Source: Candidatus Anaerobutyricum stercoripullorum (GTDB taxonomy: Bacteria > Bacillota > Clostridia > Lachnospirales > Lachnospiraceae). Taken from it: a stretch of 7,634 bases of DNA. This document shows positions 4,920 through 7,634 of this stretch, piece after piece (positions within the stretch are counted from its first letter, which is position 1; every line of letters starts with the position of its first letter). The stretch lies in assembly GCA_019114885.1 (NCBI GenBank), contig DXEQ01000090.1:1-7634 (forward strand), given 5' to 3'. A program made the translations under genes and the position numbers. Below the pieces are notes generated by a model. That model was not told the DNA's origin, searched no databases, and worked only from the letters and a program-made list of their open reading frames with translations.

Positions 4920-7572
4920 CGGTCACGCTCTCCGGCGTATTCTTTATCTCTTCGGGCGTTCCGGCGGCCACGATTCGGCCGCCTTCTTCTCCGCCGCCCG
5001 GTCCCATATCGATGATATAGTCGGCGCTGCGGATCACGTCCAGGTCATGTTCGATGACGATGACGGTGGCCCCATGGGCAATCAAAGTCCGGAACACCTG
5101 AAGAAGGGTCTGCACATCCAACGGATGGAGGCCGATGGTGGGCTCGTCAAAGACAAAGACGGAAGCCGTCTGCATTTTGCCCATCTCACTGGCAAGTTTT
5201 AATCGCTGGGCCTCCCCGCCAGACAGCCCGGGCGTCTCCTCTCCCAGAGTGAGATAACCAAGGCCCAGCTCTTTTAACACCTGCAACCGCTGGCAGACGG
5301 TTTTCATCTTCATCTCGCGACAAACCTCAAGGGCGGTATTCACATCCATGGACATCAGTTCCGGGAGAGAAAAAGCCGTTTCATTCATCTGTGTGGACAC
5401 AGCCACGGCTTTCTCCGTCTGCCGGGATTCTGCCGCATTTTTCTCCTTCCGTCGAACCTCGGACTCTGCGATATGATACTTTATCTTATAGGCCTCTTTG
5501 GCATAGCGGGAGCCACGGCACTCCGGGCAGGGGATATCCACGTCGGGCAGAAATTGCACATCCAGACTGATCACGCCGGTTCCGTCACAGACCGGGCAGC
5601 GCAGTTTTCCCGTATTGTAGGAAAAATCGCCCGCCTTATACCCTGCCTGTTTTGCTTCCGGAAGCTTTGCAAAAGTTTTGCGCAACAGGTCATGGACGTT
5701 GGCGTAGGTTGCCACCGTGGAACGGACGTTGATACCGATGGGAGCGGCGTCAATAAGTTTGACCTGCTCCACGCCTTCCGCTTCGATGCTTCGCACATGC
5801 TCCGGCAGCTTTTCTTTTCGGATCATCGCCTCCAGAGCCGGAACAAGGCTCTCCAGAATCAGTGTGGTTTTTCCGGAACCGGAGACTCCCGTAACCACGA
5901 TCAATCTGCCCTTTGGAATAGATACATTCAGCGGTTTTACCGTATGAATGGCTCCGGTGGCAAGATTGATATGTCCCGCATCAAATATCCCTGTGCTGAT
6001 CTGCTTCTCCGCGGGACCGATGACGACTTTTTCGTCTTTTCTTTGCAGCTTGACAGCCGTTTCCACTGTCTCCGGTTCTTTTGTCAACTGTTTTTCATCA
6101 GTCTGCGTTTTTTTAGCACTATTAACGTAAGCCTCTTTTAGAAACGGCCCGATCTTTGATCGTACATTTTCTGTGAGAGCGGATGGGGTGTCCTCCGCAA
6201 TGACTTGCCCGCCGTCGGCACCGGCCCCCGGCCCCATCTCAATGATCCAGTCGGCCTCTGACAGAATCTGCGTATCGTGGTCCACCAGAATGACGGAGTT
6301 GCCGTCAGCAACAAGATCATGCATCACTCCGGTAAGACCCACGATATTGGCCGGGTGCAGACCGATGGATGGTTCGTCAAGGACATACAGCACGCCCGTT
6401 GTCCGGTTGCGGACTGCCCGGGCCAGCTGCATCCGCTGCCGCTCTCCCGTCGACAAGGTGGAGGCGGCACGGTCGAGAGACAGATAGCCAAGACCCAGAT
6501 CCAGAAGCCGTCTGGCCGCTGTGTCGAAGGACTCGCAGATGCTCTCCGCCATAGGACGCATTTCCTCCGGCAGCGAAGCAGGCACATCTCTTACCCACCC
6601 CGTTACCTCTGACAGCGTCATCTTGCAGACTTCATCCAGCGACAGACCGCCGAGCTTCGGCGCCCGGGCCTTCTCAGAAAGACGAGTGCCGTGACATTTG
6701 GGACAGGGCGCCTGTTTTAAAAACTTCTCCACCCGCTTCATGCCCTTCTCATCCTTGACCTTTGCCAGTGCATTTTCTACCGTGTAAGTGGCGTTAAAGT
6801 ATGTAAAATCCAGCTCCGTTCCCTGCTCCGCGTTTTTTGGCATATAGAAAATGTGTTTCTTCTCCGCAGGGCCATTGTATACAATATTCTTTTCCTCTTC
6901 CGTCAGTTCCCGGAAGGGTACGTCCGTCCGGACCCCCATGGCACGGCAGACATCCGTCATCAAAGACCACATGAGACTCTTCCATGGCGCTACCGCTCCC
7001 TCGTCAATAGAAAGCGATTCGTCCGGCACCAGCGTGCTTTTATCCACCGTCCACACAGTTCCCGTTCCGTCACATTCCGGGCAGGCCCCCTGACTGTTAA
7101 AAGCCAGTTCCTCTGCTGTCGGCGCAAAAAAGGAGACGCCGCATACCGGGCAGATCAACTCTTTCTCCGCCGCCACCGCCAGCGTCGGCTCATGATAATG
7201 CCCATTGGGACAGCGGTGACTGGCAAGCCTTGAAAACATCAGCCGCAAGCTGTTTAACAGTTCCGTCCCCGTGCCAAAAGTACTTCGTATACCGGGAATC
7301 CCCGGCCGCTGGTGAAGCGCCAGCGCCGCCGGCACATGCAGCACCTCATCCACCTGCGCCTTCGCCGCCTGAGTCATCCTCCGCCTCGTGTACGTGGAAA
7401 GCGAATCCAGATACCTGCGGGAACCTTCCGCATACAATACCCCCAGCGCCAGCGAGGACTTGCCGGAACCGGATACCCCGGCAATCCCCACAATCTTATG
7501 CAGCGGAACCTCCACATCAATATTTTTCAGATTATGTACCTTCGCTCCGCGAATGATTATTTTATCAATCAT
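4906..7572 (-). CDS. UvrA-like double ABC ATPase lacking the UvrB-binding domain (UvrA2 / DrrC type)
   Basis: This is a cytoplasmic DNA-binding ATPase of the UvrA family with two nucleotide-binding halves. Half one has Walker A GVSGSGKS (32-39), a zinc module with C141, C144, C164 and C167, a CPKC pair (290-293), signature LSTGERQR (373-380), Walker B LYVLDEPSIGLHP (395-407) and switch His432. Half two has GVSGSGKT (562-569), a zinc module at CPVC (659-662) and CPEC (682-685), signature LSGGEAQR (783-790), VFVFDEPTIGLHP (805-817) and His842. At 888 residues it is shorter than housekeeping UvrA (about 940-960). The UvrB-binding domain, which normally follows the RSTVGT/LLFARVG region, is reduced to about 20 residues (118-140). 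It should therefore not recruit UvrB in the classical way. Relatives include Deinococcus UvrA2 and Streptomyces DrrC, linked to DNA damage or intercalating-drug tolerance. Charged linkers lie at about 480-525 and 700-735. The ATG is supported by CGGAG (complement of 7581-7585) with 7-8 base spacing. It is convergent with the operon. The family is certain; the cellular role is inferred. Confidence 0.95.
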   Translation of the reverse strand: MIDKIIIRGAKVHNLKNIDVEVPLHKIVGIAGVSGSGKSSLALGVLYAEGSRRYLDSLSTYTRRRMTQAAKAQVDEVLHVPAALALHQRPGIPGIRSTFGTGTELLNSLRLMFSRLASHRCPNGHYHEPTLAVAAEKELICPVCGVSFFAPTAEELAFNSQGACPECDGTGTVWTVDKSTLVPDESLSIDEGAVAPWKSLMWSLMTDVCRAMGVRTDVPFRELTEEEKNIVYNGPAEKKHIFYMPKNAEQGTELDFTYFNATYTVENALAKVKDEKGMKRVEKFLKQAPCPKCHGTRLSEKARAPKLGGLSLDEVCKMTLSEVTGWVRDVPASLPEEMRPMAESICESFDTAARRLLDLGLGYLSLDRAASTLSTGERQRMQLARAVRNRTTGVLYVLDEPSIGLHPANIVGLTGVMHDLVADGNSVILVDHDTQILSEADWIIEMGPGAGADGGQVIAEDTPSALTENVRSKIGPFLKEAYVNSAKKTQTDEKQLTKEPETVETAVKLQRKDEKVVIGPAEKQISTGIFDAGHINLATGAIHTVKPLNVSIPKGRLIVVTGVSGSGKTTLILESLVPALEAMIRKEKLPEHVRSIEAEGVEQVKLIDAAPIGINVRSTVATYANVHDLLRKTFAKLPEAKQAGYKAGDFSYNTGKLRCPVCDGTGVISLDVQFLPDVDIPCPECRGSRYAKEAYKIKYHIAESEVRRKEKNAAESRQTEKAVAVSTQMNETAFSLPELMSMDVNTALEVCREMKMKTVCQRLQVLKELGLGYLTLGEETPGLSGGEAQRLKLASEMGKMQTASVFVFDEPTIGLHPLDVQTLLQVFRTLIAHGATVIVIEHDLDVIRSADYIIDMGPGGGEEGGRIVAAGTPEEIKNTPESVTGRFL

Positions 7573-7634
7573 GAACTTGTCTCCGTTCCTTTAAAAAATA
7601 GTTTGCTGTTATTATCTTTTATCTTACTATTTTC
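7573..7634 (-). promoter_or_regulatory. AT-rich leader and possible -10 element of the UvrA-like gene
   Basis: Upstream of the start codon the - strand reads a Shine-Dalgarno-like GGAACGGAG (complement of 7581-7589), then strongly AT-rich sequence. GATAAT (complement of 7611-7616) is a five-of-six match to the -10 consensus. A -35 element at standard spacing would fall outside the window, so the promoter cannot be confirmed. No SOS box resembling the Firmicute LexA site (GAAC-N4-GTTC) is visible in these 62 bases. Confidence 0.3.

Noticed and set aside
1..7634. CRISPR array, insertion sequence, tRNA or phage features
   Set aside because: No regularly spaced direct repeats, transposase motifs, terminal inverted repeats, tRNA-like cloverleaf or phage protein motifs were seen, and the coding density leaves no room for them.

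Overview
The window (7634 bases, both ends cut in non-coding sequence) is packed with four complete genes. Three lie on the + strand: a purine permease, a branched-chain amino acid permease and a right-handed beta-helix glycosidase. The fourth, a UvrA-like double ABC ATPase, converges on them from the - strand. Moderate GC (a little above 50 % by eye), G-rich Shine-Dalgarno sequences, short gaps and the protein types suggest a Firmicute, most likely a gut Lachnospiraceae-type Clostridia. This is inferred from family resemblance; there is no rRNA or other marker here.

Layout. 1-92: a short leader with a good sigma-A-type promoter (TATAAT at 28-33). 93-1448: NCS2/AzgA-type guanine/hypoxanthine/adenine permease. 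1449-1508: 60-base gap with competing inverted repeats and no U-tract. 1509-2870: BrnQ-type Leu/Ile/Val:cation symporter. 2885-4900: 671-residue beta-helix protein, recognised here as a glycoside hydrolase family 120 (GH120) beta-xylosidase, with Asp372 and Glu409 as probable catalytic residues. 4901-4905: five bases between convergent stop codons. 7572-4906 (- strand): 888-residue UvrA paralogue without the UvrB-binding domain. 7573-7634: AT-rich leader of that gene. No stretch over 100 bases is without a gene.

How the genes work together. The three + strand genes have the same orientation, gaps of 60 and 14 bases and no convincing internal terminator, so they probably share a transcript. 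Two import nitrogen-rich nutrients (purines, branched-chain amino acids). The third probably cleaves xylo-oligosaccharides in the cytoplasm, since it has no signal peptide and many cysteines. There is no sugar transporter or xylose-catabolic gene in the window, so the link may be chance or a general scavenging unit. The UvrA-like gene is a separate unit, probably for DNA-damage or DNA-binding-drug tolerance rather than classical UvrABC repair.

I see no CRISPR array, mobile element, tRNA, rRNA, toxin-antitoxin pair or defence cassette, and no clearly undescribed system. The points most worth following are the GH120 identity of a protein likely to carry only a generic beta-helix label, and the 14-residue insertion between its predicted catalytic residues.
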